Shown here in pieces: positions 35,101-50,283 of a stretch of DNA of 64,000 nt; position 1 is the stretch's first letter, and each line of letters starts with the position of its first letter. Location: positions 271,765,092 to 271,829,091 of the forward strand of contig CM054062.1 in NCBI GenBank assembly GCA_028641055.1, read 5' to 3'. The notes beneath the pieces are model-generated. The model was given only the letters and a program-made list of their open reading frames with translations. It searched no databases and was not told where the DNA came from. Source of the stretch: Alopecurus myosuroides (lineage: Eukaryota; Streptophyta; Magnoliopsida; Poales; Poaceae). Position numbers and translations under genes: made by a program.

Positions 35101-36804
35101 TTCCACATCAATTGCTATCCAGTGTTGCCCCCAATGGGTAAGCATCGGGCTGTGTTTCGCAAGCCAGTCGAGACCCAAAATCCCATCATATGAGTGAAGC
35201 GCTAGTGTTCTGAATGTATCAGAGAATTGGCACCCGTGCGTCGACCAAGGAAGATTCACGATCTGATCAGAACACTGCAGTGTAGCACCGCCAGCAACCT
35301 GTACCCGAACTGTTGTCGGCTCTCGCGTGACTCCTGTCAATTCCGCTGCTCGATCTGCGTCCAGGAAACATGAAGAGCTCCCTGAATCCACCAGAAATAC
35401 CCACTGTCTGCCCAACACTTGCACGGCTAGCTGCATTGTCCGAGGGGCTGCGATTCCCACCTGTGTTGCTGCAGCAGACAAGATCATGTTGGCCTCGACA
35501 ATCTCTGTCTCCAATTGTTCTGCATCAGAATCCGTCAGTTCATCGCTGTGTTGCATACACTCAAGCATCTCCTGCACTATGTGTAACTGGATCGTATTCT
35601 TGCATTGATGCTCCCGAGAATACTTCTCTCCGCACACAAAACAGAGGCCCTTCGCTCTGCGATACGCCTTGAGACTGGACCAGCGATCATCCGGGGGCGG
35701 CTTGCTTCCTTCCATCAATCTCTTCTCCTCAACTGACTTGGAGACCCAGCGAGCCGGTGGAGGTGGTGGTAAGGGTGCAGCAACAGCGCGGCGCTGAGCG
35801 GTGGACAGCGGCTGGGTCGCGTTGAGGCAGTTGCTACCATCACCCAGCTCCTCGTATAGCAAGGCCATTGTGTAAGCAGAGTCCAGATCACTTGGCTGCT
35901 GAATTGCGACCAGGACCCGTACGGTGGGCTTCAATCCGTCCAGGAAGCGCGTGAGATTGTGAAGGGGATCGGTGTGGTCGTCGTATGCAGCCAATTGATC
36001 CATGAGGTCAGAGAAACGCCTGACATAATCTTCCACCGTCCCAGTTTGCGAGATCTTGAACAACCTGCGTAGCAGAACTTGGTGTTGGTTTCTCATGAAC
36101 CTTGCCTGCACGGCTTGCGTGAACGCCCCCCACTCTGGTGCTGCCACCTTGGTAAGATACGCTTCAAGCCATGTCGCCGCCGCACCGGTGAACTGTGACG
36201 ACGCGTACGAAACCCAATGGGTGCTCGGTGTTCCCCATCGTTGGAAGTATTCTTCCGCTCGGCGCTGCCACAGGCGAGGATTCGCCCCCTCGAATTGTGG
36301 TAGCTCGACACGGGGAGCAGAGGCGTCAGTAACCGAAGATTCAGTGTTCTGCAGAAAAAAATTTGGGCCGCGATTCGTACCAGTGTCCGGGGTGGACGCC
36401 CCCATGGGGCTCGCCCTTCCCCGGAGTTCAGATGCAGAGCGGTGCCCATCCGGGCCGACCAGCGCATCCTTCGATCCTCCCGCCGCAGCGCTCGGAATCG
36501 CACGGACGGCGCGGTCAACAGACGCCGCGAGCTGTGAGATCTCGGAGCTCAGCGTGGCCTTGACGGAATCCAGCTCGGCCTCCAGCGTAGTTTGGACCTC
36601 GGCGAGCTCGACGCCGACGCCGGTCTGCACGGCGGTGATGGACGCGTTGATTTCCTTGAACTGCTTGCTGGTGTCGTCGACGTAGTTGCGAACTGCGTCG
36701 AGGATCTCCTTCTTGTGGGCGATGAAGCGGTTCTCGTACGCTTCTCGCGTCTCGGCCTTGAGGAGATCGTAGATCGCCCTGGATTCCGGCGACAGCTCCT
36801 CCAT
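32047..36804 (-). CDS. Gag-pol polyprotein of the Reina-like retrotransposon, intact
   Basis: 1585 codons without interruption. Rough order: N-terminal coiled-coil-like region (20-110), gag (about 165-340), zinc knuckle CFVCGEKYSREHQC (387-400, the CX2CX7HXC form usual in this clade), protease LVDSGSSS (about 472), reverse transcriptase with FFDDILIYS (about 793), RNase H with ETDACDVGIGAVL (about 945), integrase zinc finger H--H--C--C (about 1135-1168), the integrase D-D-E core starting near MDFIDG (about 1200), and a chromodomain-like tail with VQWSGAPAELATWEDEESL (about 1510-1530). The stop lies within the 3' LTR. All catalytic residues checked are present, so the protein is predicted to be active. 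Confidence 0.95.
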   Translation of the reverse strand: MEELSPESRAIYDLLKAETREAYENRFIAHKKEILDAVRNYVDDTSKQFKEINASITAVQTGVGVELAEVQTTLEAELDSVKATLSSEISQLAASVDRAVRAIPSAAAGGSKDALVGPDGHRSASELRGRASPMGASTPDTGTNRGPNFFLQNTESSVTDASAPRVELPQFEGANPRLWQRRAEEYFQRWGTPSTHWVSYASSQFTGAAATWLEAYLTKVAAPEWGAFTQAVQARFMRNQHQVLLRRLFKISQTGTVEDYVRRFSDLMDQLAAYDDHTDPLHNLTRFLDGLKPTVRVLVAIQQPSDLDSAYTMALLYEELGDGSNCLNATQPLSTAQRRAVAAPLPPPPPARWVSKSVEEKRLMEGSKPPPDDRWSSLKAYRRAKGLCFVCGEKYSREHQCKNTIQLHIVQEMLECMQHSDELTDSDAEQLETEIVEANMILSAAATQVGIAAPRTMQLAVQVLGRQWVFLVDSGSSSCFLDADRAAELTGVTREPTTVRVQVAGGATLQCSDQIVNLPWSTHGCQFSDTFRTLALHSYDGILGLDWLAKHSPMLTHWGQHWIAIDVEGQLTVLHGLGPPDVTHAQVELHLMHEQKRPDEENLHPGVQAILDQFDALFQEPTGLPPSRQYDHQIPLVPGARPVSIRPYRVAPELKTEIERQIEELLRQGVISHSNSPFSSPILLVRKDDRSWRLVVDYRHLNALTIKGKYPLPVIDELLDELAGARWFSKLDLRAGYHQIRLAPGEAYKTAFQSHNGHYEFKVMAFGLSGAPATFQYAMNAALAPVLRKFALVFFDDILIYSPTLHEHLEHVRIVLEILQKEQWKVKRSKCAFAQQKIAYLGHVISDQGVSTDETKIETVRSWPQPESVKDLRGFLGLSGYYRKFIRHYAIISRPLTALLKKGALFVWTEDASVAFHTLKQALISAPVLALPDFSKQFVVETDACDVGIGAVLSQQGHPVAFVSRALGPRNRCLSVYEKEYLAILLAIEQWRSYLQLGEFIIRTDHQSLTHLTDQRLHTDWQRKALTKMMGLQYRVVYKKGISNGAADALSRKPVESSQLFAITTVKPAWLEAVEESYLADDYAQSVMQKLLLDPTSVPHFSLSAGLLRYDGRIWIGSGVEFQRKIISAFHDSPQGGHSGFPVTYRRLLSLFKWVGMKAAVKNYVQTCDICQRAKPERVLSPGLLQPLPVPSSPWEMATMDFIDGLPASRGFDCILVVVDKLSKFAHFIPLKHPYTASVVAQKFVDNIFRLHGLPQSLVSDRDPVFTSGFWQGVFRATGTQLRMSTASHPETDGQTERVNQSIECYLRCFISSHPNQWSKWLPLCEYWYNTNWHASLGSSPFEILYGRKPRYFGISASDVVPPMDVQTWLQERQLVIASARQHLLRMQQRMKHQADKNRSERVFKVGDVVYLKLQPYLQISVERRANHKLAFKYFGPFRVLERIGAVAYKLQLPDHSRVHPVFHVSLLKACLRPGQHALPQLPPLDAPYQVPQEILQRRARQDGQRMVAQVLVQWSGAPAELATWEDEESLRQRFPRAPAWGQAGTQEGGIVNDPSRPTSEKPGTPRPKRKAGLPARLAGQEWVN

Positions 36805-36906
36805 CGCTTCCTCTCTCCGGCGAACCGCGAATCGGGTACGGTGTGGGTGGGTGGGAAACTCCAGATCCGTCCCTCCACTGGATCGAGCTTGCGCTCTGAT
36901 ACCAGA

Positions 36907-37184
36907 TGTAAGAGCCCGATCGGATCAAGCCTCTCTCTCGCGTTTAACTGGAATAATTCTCGATCGAGTACGAACACAGCAGGCCCCTGGCCGCACGCAC
37001 ACCTACCACGGCACTGCCGTTTCCATCAAGTCATTCGCCAACGTTCTACCTAGTTTCCTTCCTCTAATATAGCTTCCTTCAGTTGACCCATTCCTGGCCA
37101 GCTAGCCTAGCTGGCAGTCCAGCCTTCCTCTTGGGCCTTGGCGTTCCGGGCTTCTCGCTGGTGGGCCGGGAGGGGTCGTTGACA
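36907..37184 (-). repeat. 5' LTR of the Reina-like element
   Basis: 278 bp, followed on the minus strand after two bases by the tRNA-Met primer-binding site at about 36891-36904. Confidence 0.95.
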
Positions 37185-37189
37185 ATCAC

Positions 37190-38130
37190 ACAGGGCAGCC
37201 AGGAGATAAGACCAACCTTTCCTTTTTTTCTCTCTGAAAAATTGATATGACATAGTAGCATCTTTCCGGCATGGCCTACAAAGCGTACTACTCAGTACAA
37301 TCTCCTGTTGAGATCACAGGAAATATCTCACGTACAATTATTGAGACGAGACCTCATCAAAGTATCTGAAAGCCTAATCCAGCCTGTGCGCCTTTATGAA
37401 ATTGCAACTTGATATAGCAAGCGGGAGACCGGAGTAGAAGAACCTGCGAGCGCTTTACTTTACAATTTTGCAAGCACCGGCCGGCAAGTGGCAGCTGCAG
37501 CTGCAGCTGCAACTGCAAGCTGACAGCACCGGAACATAGCGTTGCTATGCTGATCGATTAACAACACCACCGCCACGGCCGCTTACATTCTGGCGATGAA
37601 GCATTCTGAGGTCGGACGATTCGGCGGTGGTCTGGTCTCCGTCACTGCGTGTGCGCCGGAACGAGCGGAGTAAAATATCACAAGCATCCGCGGCGAGTCC
37701 CAGTTTATGTTTTGCTTTCTCGTATGGTTAAGCTGACAGGTCACACGTTTTTGCTGGTAAATGTCCTTGTCGAACGTTGGAAGCTGCCAGTATATGTGGA
37801 TGAACCTGGGGGCCGAACATAGCACCATGTGCAATCGGAAAGCAGGCAACTAAGAACGAGATTACTGCTTTCAAAAAAGCAAAAAAACTACTGAACATAG
37901 CGCCGGACACGGCATACAGAGCGTACTACTACTATCGCCTGTTGAGACCGCAGCAAATATCTCACAAGGACAATAGTCAATATCTATGGCCCGGCGGGAA
38001 AATATCTGAGAGCCTAATCCAGCCCGTGCGCCCCTTTTAGAACTGCAACTTGGTATTGTGACTGACCAATATAATAAGGCCATCCATAACTTGTCCACGC
38101 AGACAAGATCTCAGATATTAGGATATCGTC
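37190..38130. repeat. Decayed COR27-upstream duplications between the Reina-like element and PDS
   Basis: Two related blocks, 37269-37430 and 37907-38070, share GCGTACTACT, CCTGTTGAGA, AAATATCTCAC, GCCTAATCCAGCC and TGCGCC. An exact evening element lies at 37999-38007. The segment between them (37420-37860) matches 30697-31140. No open coding exon is seen. The simplest reading is the upstream DNA of a lost third COR27-like unit. Confidence 0.55.
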
Positions 38131-38452
38131 CACGCTTTCTTCTGCCTTTGCTGACACAAAACTTTAGGCCATAATGTTATACAAAGTCCAGGGAGCAGGA
38201 AAAGGTAAACGGGGTACTGGTCCAGCTCCCAGTTGTTGCAACCAAAGATAATATCTACTCAGATTCCTTTTCATCACTTTTTGCCTTTTGCAAAGGTCTA
38301 AAGGTAAGATTTGGTCTATGGGTCCAGCTTCTCGTTTTACAAATTTCCTTTTTCCCAAATATGGTTATCAGCCCGATCACTCTTCTTCTCTACAGCAATG
38401 TGAAAATCACCATAAAAATTTGCTAGCGATGAATAGTGCTAATTATCTATAA
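38131..38452 (-). other. Probable PDS 3' UTR and downstream sequence
   Basis: AT-rich sequence follows the PDS stop codon on the minus strand. No other gene is visible, and the polyadenylation site could not be fixed. Confidence 0.4.
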
Positions 38453-42935
<4,483 letters not shown>

Positions 42936-43890
42936 AATGAAGCAACTGCCGATAAATTCTTGTCAAGCCTGATTTAACCAACAATAAGCGCAAGGAGGAA
43001 AACTGCATGATCAAGAAGAGCAATTAAAATCATAACCCATGAGGCCCTTTGTTATGAACGTCCGCCAACTTTGTCACATGTCAACTGATCAAGACTGCCA
43101 TAACTTGGTAAACAGAAGTCAGCTAAATGACCCAGAATTATATCCACTCAAAGTGTAGTGGTGTGACCTTTCAATTCAAGGAAATGCAGTGTACAAAGTA
43201 TAAACGAAAGCAACAGGGCAAGTTGTATAGTTTCAAGTTCAACTATATATATGATGACAGGTGTCAGGAATACATTTATTCTGCAGCAAAAATACGAGTT
43301 CACTCTTAATTCCCTAATTCCCCACAAATTTGTTGTCCAAAAAACATGAAATGGGCGACGGGATCAGCCTGCATAGTAAGAAAATGAACTGGAATAATTA
43401 AGTCCCGCATCCAGCGTAGTCTACCGCTGATTTTCTCTAGTCGATCGGGATTTTCCAACGCCTCCAAATTATAAACCCTGATAAAATCCCCGATTCCGGA
43501 GCTAATCCTCACCCCGCCCCACCGCTTCTCGCGCGAATTCGCTCTAGTAGCGCGCCAATCCGCAAAACCGGGGGACTGGAACCGCGCCGGCGCAAAGGAA
43601 TAACAGCTGCCTTGCGCTGGAGGAGGAGACTTACCGGAGGAGGAGAAGAGGGACGGAGCGGCGAGGCTGGGGGGCTGGGTGGGAGTGGAGGCGGAGGGAG
43701 AGAGTCCGAGCGCGAGGAGCTCGGGAGCTTTATGTATGGTGCGGGATAAGGCTCGTCGCCGGTTGGATGTTTTGGGGCGTTGCGAAGGCGACAAAGTGGA
43801 GGGGATGACTGAGGCGAGGAAGATGTGGTGGCGGAGGATGCCGTTTGGCGCCTGGTGCTCTCTACGTTTTCCGTGGAATATACCACCGAG
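42936..43890 (-). promoter_or_regulatory. PDS: PDS leader exon, 5' UTR intron and core promoter (putative)
   Basis: A strong donor CCG/GTAAGT ends a GC/CT-rich exon at 43635 on the minus strand, and an acceptor AAATCAG/GC at 42969 would join it to the exon carrying the ATG (42935). The implied leader intron is about 665 nt. A TATA-like GGTATATTCC lies at 43884-43875 on the minus strand. Cereal PDS genes commonly have a non-coding first exon (established knowledge). The exact start site is inferred. An open frame of 162 codons over this region has no recognisable homology. Confidence 0.5.
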
Positions 43891-43930
43891 CCACCTCAGC
43901 TCTCACGCTAGCCGCTGAGCGTGTTGTTTT

Positions 43931-44146
43931 TGTTGAAAATAAGTCTGAGAGCGATCGATAGAGAAGCGAATGAATTGAACCAACACTTTATTGATGATGA
44001 TTTCACATATATATACAGGGGGAAACGACGCCTTTTTACAACCGACATCCGGAGGCGACGTTTGGGAGCAACCGTCGCGTGCGGTTCCTACAAACGTGGG
44101 AGCGGGGATTATCCCCTAATAACCGCAGGGGTTATTATTTTTAACA
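43931..44146 (-). repeat. 3' LTR of the gag-less Copia element
   Basis: 216 bp, TG...CA ended, identical to 48163-48378 by direct reading. Confidence 0.95.
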
Positions 44147-44522
44147 CTCCCCCTAATCACCGCTAACTATACAATTATTCATCATCTTGATAAAGTCTCC
44201 TCCAAAAACCCCGTGGGAAAAATATGAGGAGTGGTGTAAGATATGCTGGTAAAACTCCTTCAAACCCTGTGGGAAAATAAGGAGAAAAAGATCCAACATA
44301 TAATGATTATTGCCCCTCCTAACTCAATATGAAGTATATCCATAGAATTTAGAGGACAATAAATATGTCGTGTATACTTTCCGAAAAACCCCGGTGGGGA
44401 AAACAGAAAATATGACATATGATCTCATGTTGATATTACCTCATTAAAAACCTTAATGAGAACCTGAAAGTAAACTCATAAAGGGAAAAAGAGTGTAATA
44501 TGATGTTTTGAACAGGAATAGT

Positions 44523-47500
44523 TCAGGAAGATACTCCCCCTGATTCTTGCAAATCCCGAAGCCGTCGCATACCAATTCCATGAATGTATTTCTGGAATGT
44601 TGAAGTTGGTAGAGACTTCGTGAAAAGATCAGCGAGGTTATCACATGATTTGACTTGCAAGATGTTGATTTCCCCACTCTTCTGGAGTTCATGAGGATAA
44701 AACAACTTAGGGGCAATATGCTTGGTGATATTGCTCTTTATGTATCCTGTTTGCATCTGTGCAACACAAGCCGCATTATCTTCGTAGATAATGGTGGGTG
44801 ATTCGATAGAACCAATTCCACATGACTGTTGTATGTGGTTTATCATTCTGCGAAGCCATACACATTCGCGTGATGCCTCATATAATGCAATTATTTCAGA
44901 ATGATTGGTGGACGTTGCAACGAGGGTCTGTTTCGAAGACTTCCACGATATGGCCGTTCCACCATGTAGGAACACAAAGCCGGTTTGCGATCTGGCATTA
45001 TGGGGATCAGATAAGTAGCCAGCATCAGTGTATCCAATCATACCGGAGTCCAGATTTCTCTGGAACTGAAAAAACAGACCAAGATCCTTTGTGCCTTGGA
45101 GATATCGAAAGACATTCTTGACTCCCGCCCAATGGCGTTTGGTGGGAGCTGCGCTGTGTCTAGCAAGTAGATTCACTGCAAATGCGAGGTCAGGTCTCGT
45201 ACAATTTGCAAGATACATAAGCGCTCCAATGGCACTGAGATATGGAACCTCTGGTCCCAACATCTCTTCTCCATCATCCCTCGGCCTGAACGGATCTTTC
45301 TCTACGTCTAGAGATCGAACCACCATGGGAGTTTTAGATGGGTAGGATTTGTCCATATTGAATTTCTCCAATATTTTCTGGATATAGGCAGCTTGATGTA
45401 CCATTATTCCCGAGGGAAGGTGCTCGAGTTGAAGACCCAAGCAAAATTTGGTTTTACCCAAATCCTTCATCTCAAATTCCATCTTTAGATGATTGCGTGC
45501 TTCATCAATGTCTTGTGCGTTGCCAATGATGTTGAGATCATCGACGTACACAGAAATGATGCAAAATCCTGAAGAGGACTTCTTTATGAAGACACATGGG
45601 CAGTCATCACTATTGGAATAACCTTTTTGAAGAAGGAACTCACTAAGTCGGTTGTACCACATCCGCCCCGACTGTTTCAAGCCGTATAAAGACTTGTTTA
45701 GTTTTACACAGTACATGTTGCGTTTTGTGCTTGCATCCGGGACAGAGATTCCGTCAGGAACCTTCATGTAAATGTCCGAATCTAGTGACCCGTAAAGATA
45801 TGCGGTCACGACATCCATCAACTGCATAGATAGACGATTTTGCACTGCCAAAGATATTAGATATCGAAAAGTGATACCACTCATCACTGGAGAATATGTT
45901 TCATTGAAATCAATGCCGGGTCTCTGCGTGAAACCCTGTGCTACGAGCCTTGCTTTGTATCTCACCACCTCATTGTTCTCATTCCGTTTCCGGAGGAAAA
46001 CCCATTTGAATCCCACAGGGAAAACTCTGGGAGGTGTAGGTATTGCTTTGGTGAATACCTTCCTTTTATTGAGCGAGGCTAATTCTGCTTGTATTGCATC
46101 CTTCCATTGAGGCCAGTCGGAGCGTTTTTCACACTCAACGATAGTCCTTGGATCATGATCATTAAGAAGGGTATTTGCAATTGTAGCAGAAAAATAAGTG
46201 TCGACAATCGTAGACTTACGGTCATATGATTCTCCAGAATCGATATAGTTGATGGATATCTCGTGCACCCTTGATGACTCTTCGTGATTTCCCAATACGC
46301 GTGAGTCTAGGTGTTCCGATGTCCCAGCCAGTGTGCGCGAGCTGGAGCTGGGTTGTAGAGGTTGCCCTTCCACTGGGTGTATACTACCCATAAGGTGTTT
46401 GTCAACGTTGAGTTGACTTGCATTTACTGACTTCGAGGAGTTTCTCCTCGCTCTTCTTTGCTGCTTGCGGGAAGCAGGATCCGAGTCAGATGCCGTACTA
46501 CTCCCCCTCTTTTTGGGAACGGGTAGTTGAGTGGTTTTAGTTGGTACCTCCACTCTTTCAGGCACATTTCTGGCGGGATTCAAGGATTTTGTGACACCTT
46601 TTAGATCAGTAAATGAATCTGGCAGATTATTTGCAAGATGTTACAAATTTATTATTTTCCGAACTTGGAGTTCAGTTTCTTGGGTACGTGGATCGGAGGC
46701 TGAAATGGCAAGAGCATTCCAATCAATTTCCGGGCATTCTTTCTGGTACTTGAAATCTCCCCCTAATGCCGGGAAATGTTCCTCGTCAAATATACAATCA
46801 GCGTGACGGGCTGTGAATAGATCCCCAGTAAGGGGTTCCAGGTACTTAATAATCGACGGCGATTTGTACCCCACATAGATCCCCAGTTTTCTGTGTGGGC
46901 CCATGGATGTCCGCTGAGGTGGTGAGATCGGGATGTATGTAGCACATCCGAACTTACGCAGATGGGAAATGCTAGGTGGATTTCCACGTACCAATTGCAG
47001 AGGGGAAGTACTGTGATATGCAGTAGGTCGCAATTGTATTAAGTCAGCAGCGTGTAAAACTGCATGACCCCAACACGATGTTGGCAAGCTGCAATTCATC
47101 AACAAAGGTCTTGCAATGAGTTTGATCCTCTTAATTAGGGATTCAGCCAAACCATTTTGAGTGTGAACGTATGGAACCGAGTGCTGAACTTCAATCCCCA
47201 GGACCATGCAATAGTCATTGAAAGCACGTGAGGAGAATTCTGCAGCATTGTCCATGCGAATTGATTTAATTCGACTTTCCGGATAATGGGCCTGTAACTT
47301 AATTACTTCCCTCATTATCTTAGCAAATGCATGGTTCCGTGTGGAAAGAAGGCACACATGTGACCATCGTGTAGATGCGTCAATAAGAACCATGAAATAC
47401 CTAAACGGTCCAGACAATGGTTGGATCGGACCACAAATATCTCCTTGAATTCGTTCAAGAAATTGAAGTGGTTCAGCTTGAATTTTGAGGTGCGAAGGCC

Positions 47501-48162
47501 TCAGAATAAGCTTTCCAGTGGCACATGATGTGCACACAAAATCCGATGATTGAGGAAATTTGGACTCAAGCAAATTGTGACCAATGGAATTGCTAGTAAT
47601 CTTCCTCATCATCCCGATACCGGGATGGCCTAGACGATCATGCCAGGTTTGAAATGCGTTAACATTTTGGAAAATTACCTTGTAAGCAACATGTTCTACG
47701 GGCTTAATGTACGTATAGTACAGTCCGGACGACAGAGAGGGAATTTTTTCAAGTACTTGCTTGCCATATCCGTGATCTTTTGTGAAGAGTAAATATTCCT
47801 CTTTGTTGTCTTCATGGGTTTCAATGTGAAAACCATTCTTACGGATATCTCGATAACTGATTAGGGTACGTGAAGAATCGGGATACAGTAATGCATCCTC
47901 AATTGTCACTTGTGTACCACCTGGGAGGGTAAATATGGCACGGCCGGTGCCAACAATTACCGTATCGCGTCCAGCGATTGTTAAAATATCACCATTCATC
48001 TTTTTTAGAGTTTGGAAATATTTCAACTCCCTCAGTATGGAGTTTGTGGTAGCACTGTCCACAAGGCATAATTCCTCTTCCATCGGATTGTCCCCGTATA
48101 GAACTCTTTTCTTGTTCTTCTCGTCGGAATCGCTCTCGTGGAGAGCAAAGGTGCTGATAACG
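44523..48162 (-). pseudogene. Copia pol without gag: protease-integrase and RT-RNase H, one stop codon
   Basis: From the LTR edge the frame reads HESDSDEKNKK, then protease LVDSAT (about 48055), integrase zinc finger (WHDRLGHPG...CTSCATGK, about 47640-47510), the integrase core with GDICGPI and RMDNAAEF, and ends at TAA (46643-46641). After 19 codons the same frame continues as a second open segment (46583-44523) with a serine/lysine-rich linker, reverse transcriptase (KARLVAQGFTQ, YVDDLNIIG) and RNase H (SWKSSKQTLVATSTNHSE). The single TAA is the only break seen. Gag and its zinc knuckle are wholly missing. Confidence 0.9.
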
Positions 48163-48378
48163 TGTTGAAAATAAGTCTGAGAGCGATCGATAGAGAAGCG
48201 AATGAATTGAACCAACACTTTATTGATGATGATTTCACATATATATACAGGGGGAAACGACGCCTTTTTACAACCGACATCCGGAGGCGACGTTTGGGAG
48301 CAACCGTCGCGTGCGGTTCCTACAAACGTGGGAGCGGGGATTATCCCCTAATAACCGCAGGGGTTATTATTTTTAACA
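48163..48378 (-). repeat. 5' LTR of the gag-less Copia element
   Basis: 216 bp. On the minus strand it runs TGTTAAAAATAATAACCCC to TTTTCAACA. Confidence 0.95.
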
Positions 48379-48383
48379 GTTTT

Positions 48384-48841
48384 GTCCCACACCGCTGGTT
48401 GAACAGGAATTCCGCCGGGTTAAAAACTTAAAATACTGGATCCTTTAGTTCACAATAAGTTTTTAAAACGTATAAACATGAAAAACAGGGAAATGCCCCC
48501 CAAAAAATAACATATGAATATTGCCATGACCCATGCCATCTTCAGTGCTACGACTACAAAATTGTATGGACATTTTGAATTTGTGTAAAAAGAAAACATA
48601 GAATTGTTCTCAGGAGGTAGGAACGATGTAATTTTTTCTACCAAATCTAGTGCAAACAAATGAATAGTAAGAAATAGTTCCTGGAAAAATTTCTATGTAT
48701 TAGAATCATCTAAAAATCCTCTGAACCAAGTAGGTTGAGTTCTATTGTTCCGTTACTCAAGATTTTACATGCTTGGAACTGAACAACACTTTTCGTATGA
48801 TTTTTTCCTGTGAAAATATTTTAGCTCATTACGCCCCCTTA
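48384..48841. other. Upstream sequence of PDS displaced by the Copia insertion
   Basis: No gene or repeat is recognised. This would be the original distal promoter DNA of PDS before the insertion. Confidence 0.4.
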
Positions 48842-49127
48842 GGTTTTGTTTGGTACTGGTATATTTTTGAAATTTGTTGGGGGTTGTCCCGTTCTAACGT
48901 CAAATCTCTACCTATACCCAAAAGCATGTTTGATTTTAGAGTATTTGATCGGTTTTATCCCTACTTTTATTTTTATAATTCTTCAAATTTGAATTTATTT
49001 TCTCAATAACCAATACACTACCCCTCCCTAGTGGATGAGATAAAACGGGATTTGGCGGGATTGGGTGAAGGTGAGGATTTCAATTATTCCTACTAATCCC
49101 ATCAAAACACTAGTACCAAATAGGGCC
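48842..49127. mobile_element. Tourist-like MITE (PIF/Harbinger)
   Basis: The left end GGTTTTGTTTGGTACTGGT and the inverted right end GGCCCTATTTGGTACTAGT match at most positions, and TTA flanks both ends (48839-48841 and 49128-49130). It is 286 bp with no coding sequence. The terminal repeats are diverged, so the copy is old. Confidence 0.75.
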
Positions 49128-49130
49128 TTA

Positions 49131-50283
49131 AAGTGTGCTAGAAAAACTTATGTTTCACTTTAAAAATGAAATTTATATAAAAACTAAGAGAGATCATTAG
49201 TGTCAAGAAATATACTTGTATAGAATTCCTATAAAATTATATATATCAAAAGAAATCATTAGTGTCGATAAATATACCCGCATAAAAGAACAAGGAGAGA
49301 TAGTTCTCCACTTCTTGCTATTATGTAACCTGACTTATGGGCCTCTTATGTTACAACTTAGCAAGCCACTATATATATCTGGTTCAAATGTAAATTATGA
49401 TCCATGAATCTTTTGTTTGCAATGGCACAAAAGAAAAAAAAATCAAGTTGTAGTGTTCTCCACACCTAGATGGTTGAAATACGAATTTGTATTACCTACA
49501 TGTACTTGCTTATGTAAGTTGTAGTGTTCAGTGTGGTACCGACGCTTTCATTAAACTCAAATGTTCACATAAAGGCGATACAAGCATATAATTCACATCT
49601 GGACTCTGCAGACCTAGGATGCACACTTCCAATAAGAGAGAGTCCCTAATTAGTCCCTAAGAAAATAAAAGACAGATTAAAAGTCCCTAATTAGTCTTTT
49701 GCAACAAATAATCTCACAAACATTCAATTTAAACAACTCAAAGTGGCCGGCGTGTAAATTTGAACTATGGTTTGCAACCGTGAAATTTTATGACACCAAT
49801 GTCAATAAGAATTGGACCATGGTTCTTGAGCGCGTAATGAGACATAAAGAAAAGTATTTTGATCCCCCTTCGGCGTGCAATGTGCTACCGCTTAAATGGT
49901 AAAGAAACGTGAACCATTTTTACATGTGTTAATGGACTTTTATTTCCCATATTTGCAGTGGTCTGATTCTTTTATTGTTCACAAGACGATGTTGCTGGAT
50001 CACTTGACCTGCAAGATGACAAGCTAAGAGCACCTCTAGCAAATCCCGAATAAGCTCACCGCACGTTATTTTTCGCCTGATATGCGGGACGGGCCATTTT
50101 TTTCTCGAACAGATCCCGCATATCAAGCCGATCCAGGAAAGCTTTTCCCGGATCCGCCATTCACCACCCCTCCGCTGTTATATCTAGTGGGTCGGGACGG
50201 ATCTAGGTTATCCGTCCCTGAAACTCTCCATCGCAATTCGCCCCTTTCGCCACCCATCCGCCGCTGGACACTCGAGCTCTAGT
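49131..50283. other. Unassigned intergenic DNA
   Basis: AT-rich to about 49990 with no supported gene. From 50030 it becomes GC-richer, with local inverted words (GATATGCGGGA and the inverse of GATCCCGCATATC at about 50090 and 50110) suggesting a small degraded DNA transposon. No boundaries could be fixed. Confidence 0.35.

Larger units (their letters stand above)
31875..37184 (-). mobile_element. Complete Reina-like Ty3/Gypsy chromovirus, very young
   Basis: Two 278-bp LTRs (31875-32152 and 36907-37184) read as identical. Flanking ATCAC (31870-31874 and 37185-37189) is a perfect 5-bp target duplication. On the minus strand the 5' LTR is followed by a primer-binding site TGGTATCAGAGCGC, complementary to initiator tRNA-Met, and the 3' LTR is preceded by AAGAGGGGGGGAT. 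The single gag-pol frame is unbroken. Short LTRs with a single long frame fit the Reina clade. Identical LTRs imply recent insertion, and every part needed for autonomy is present. Confidence 0.95.
43931..48378 (-). mobile_element. Complete but gag-less Ty1/Copia element, very young
   Basis: Two 216-bp LTRs (43931-44146 and 48163-48378) read as identical. The target duplication GTTTT (43926-43930 and 48379-48383) is perfect. The minus-strand 5' LTR is followed by CGTTATCAGCACC, a plausible primer-binding site, and then within about 40 bases by the start of the protease region, so gag is absent. The polypurine tract TTAGGGGGAG precedes the 3' LTR (44147-44156). One in-frame stop interrupts pol. 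Such a copy needs capsid supplied in trans. Confidence 0.93.

Noticed and set aside
36056..36685. 209-codon plus-strand frame
   Set aside because: It is the shadow of the Reina-like gag region on the opposite strand, with no independent features.
43306..43794. 162-codon minus-strand frame near the PDS leader
   Set aside because: It spans a strong GTAAGT donor and intron, and the product has no recognisable domain. Better explained as leader and intron sequence.
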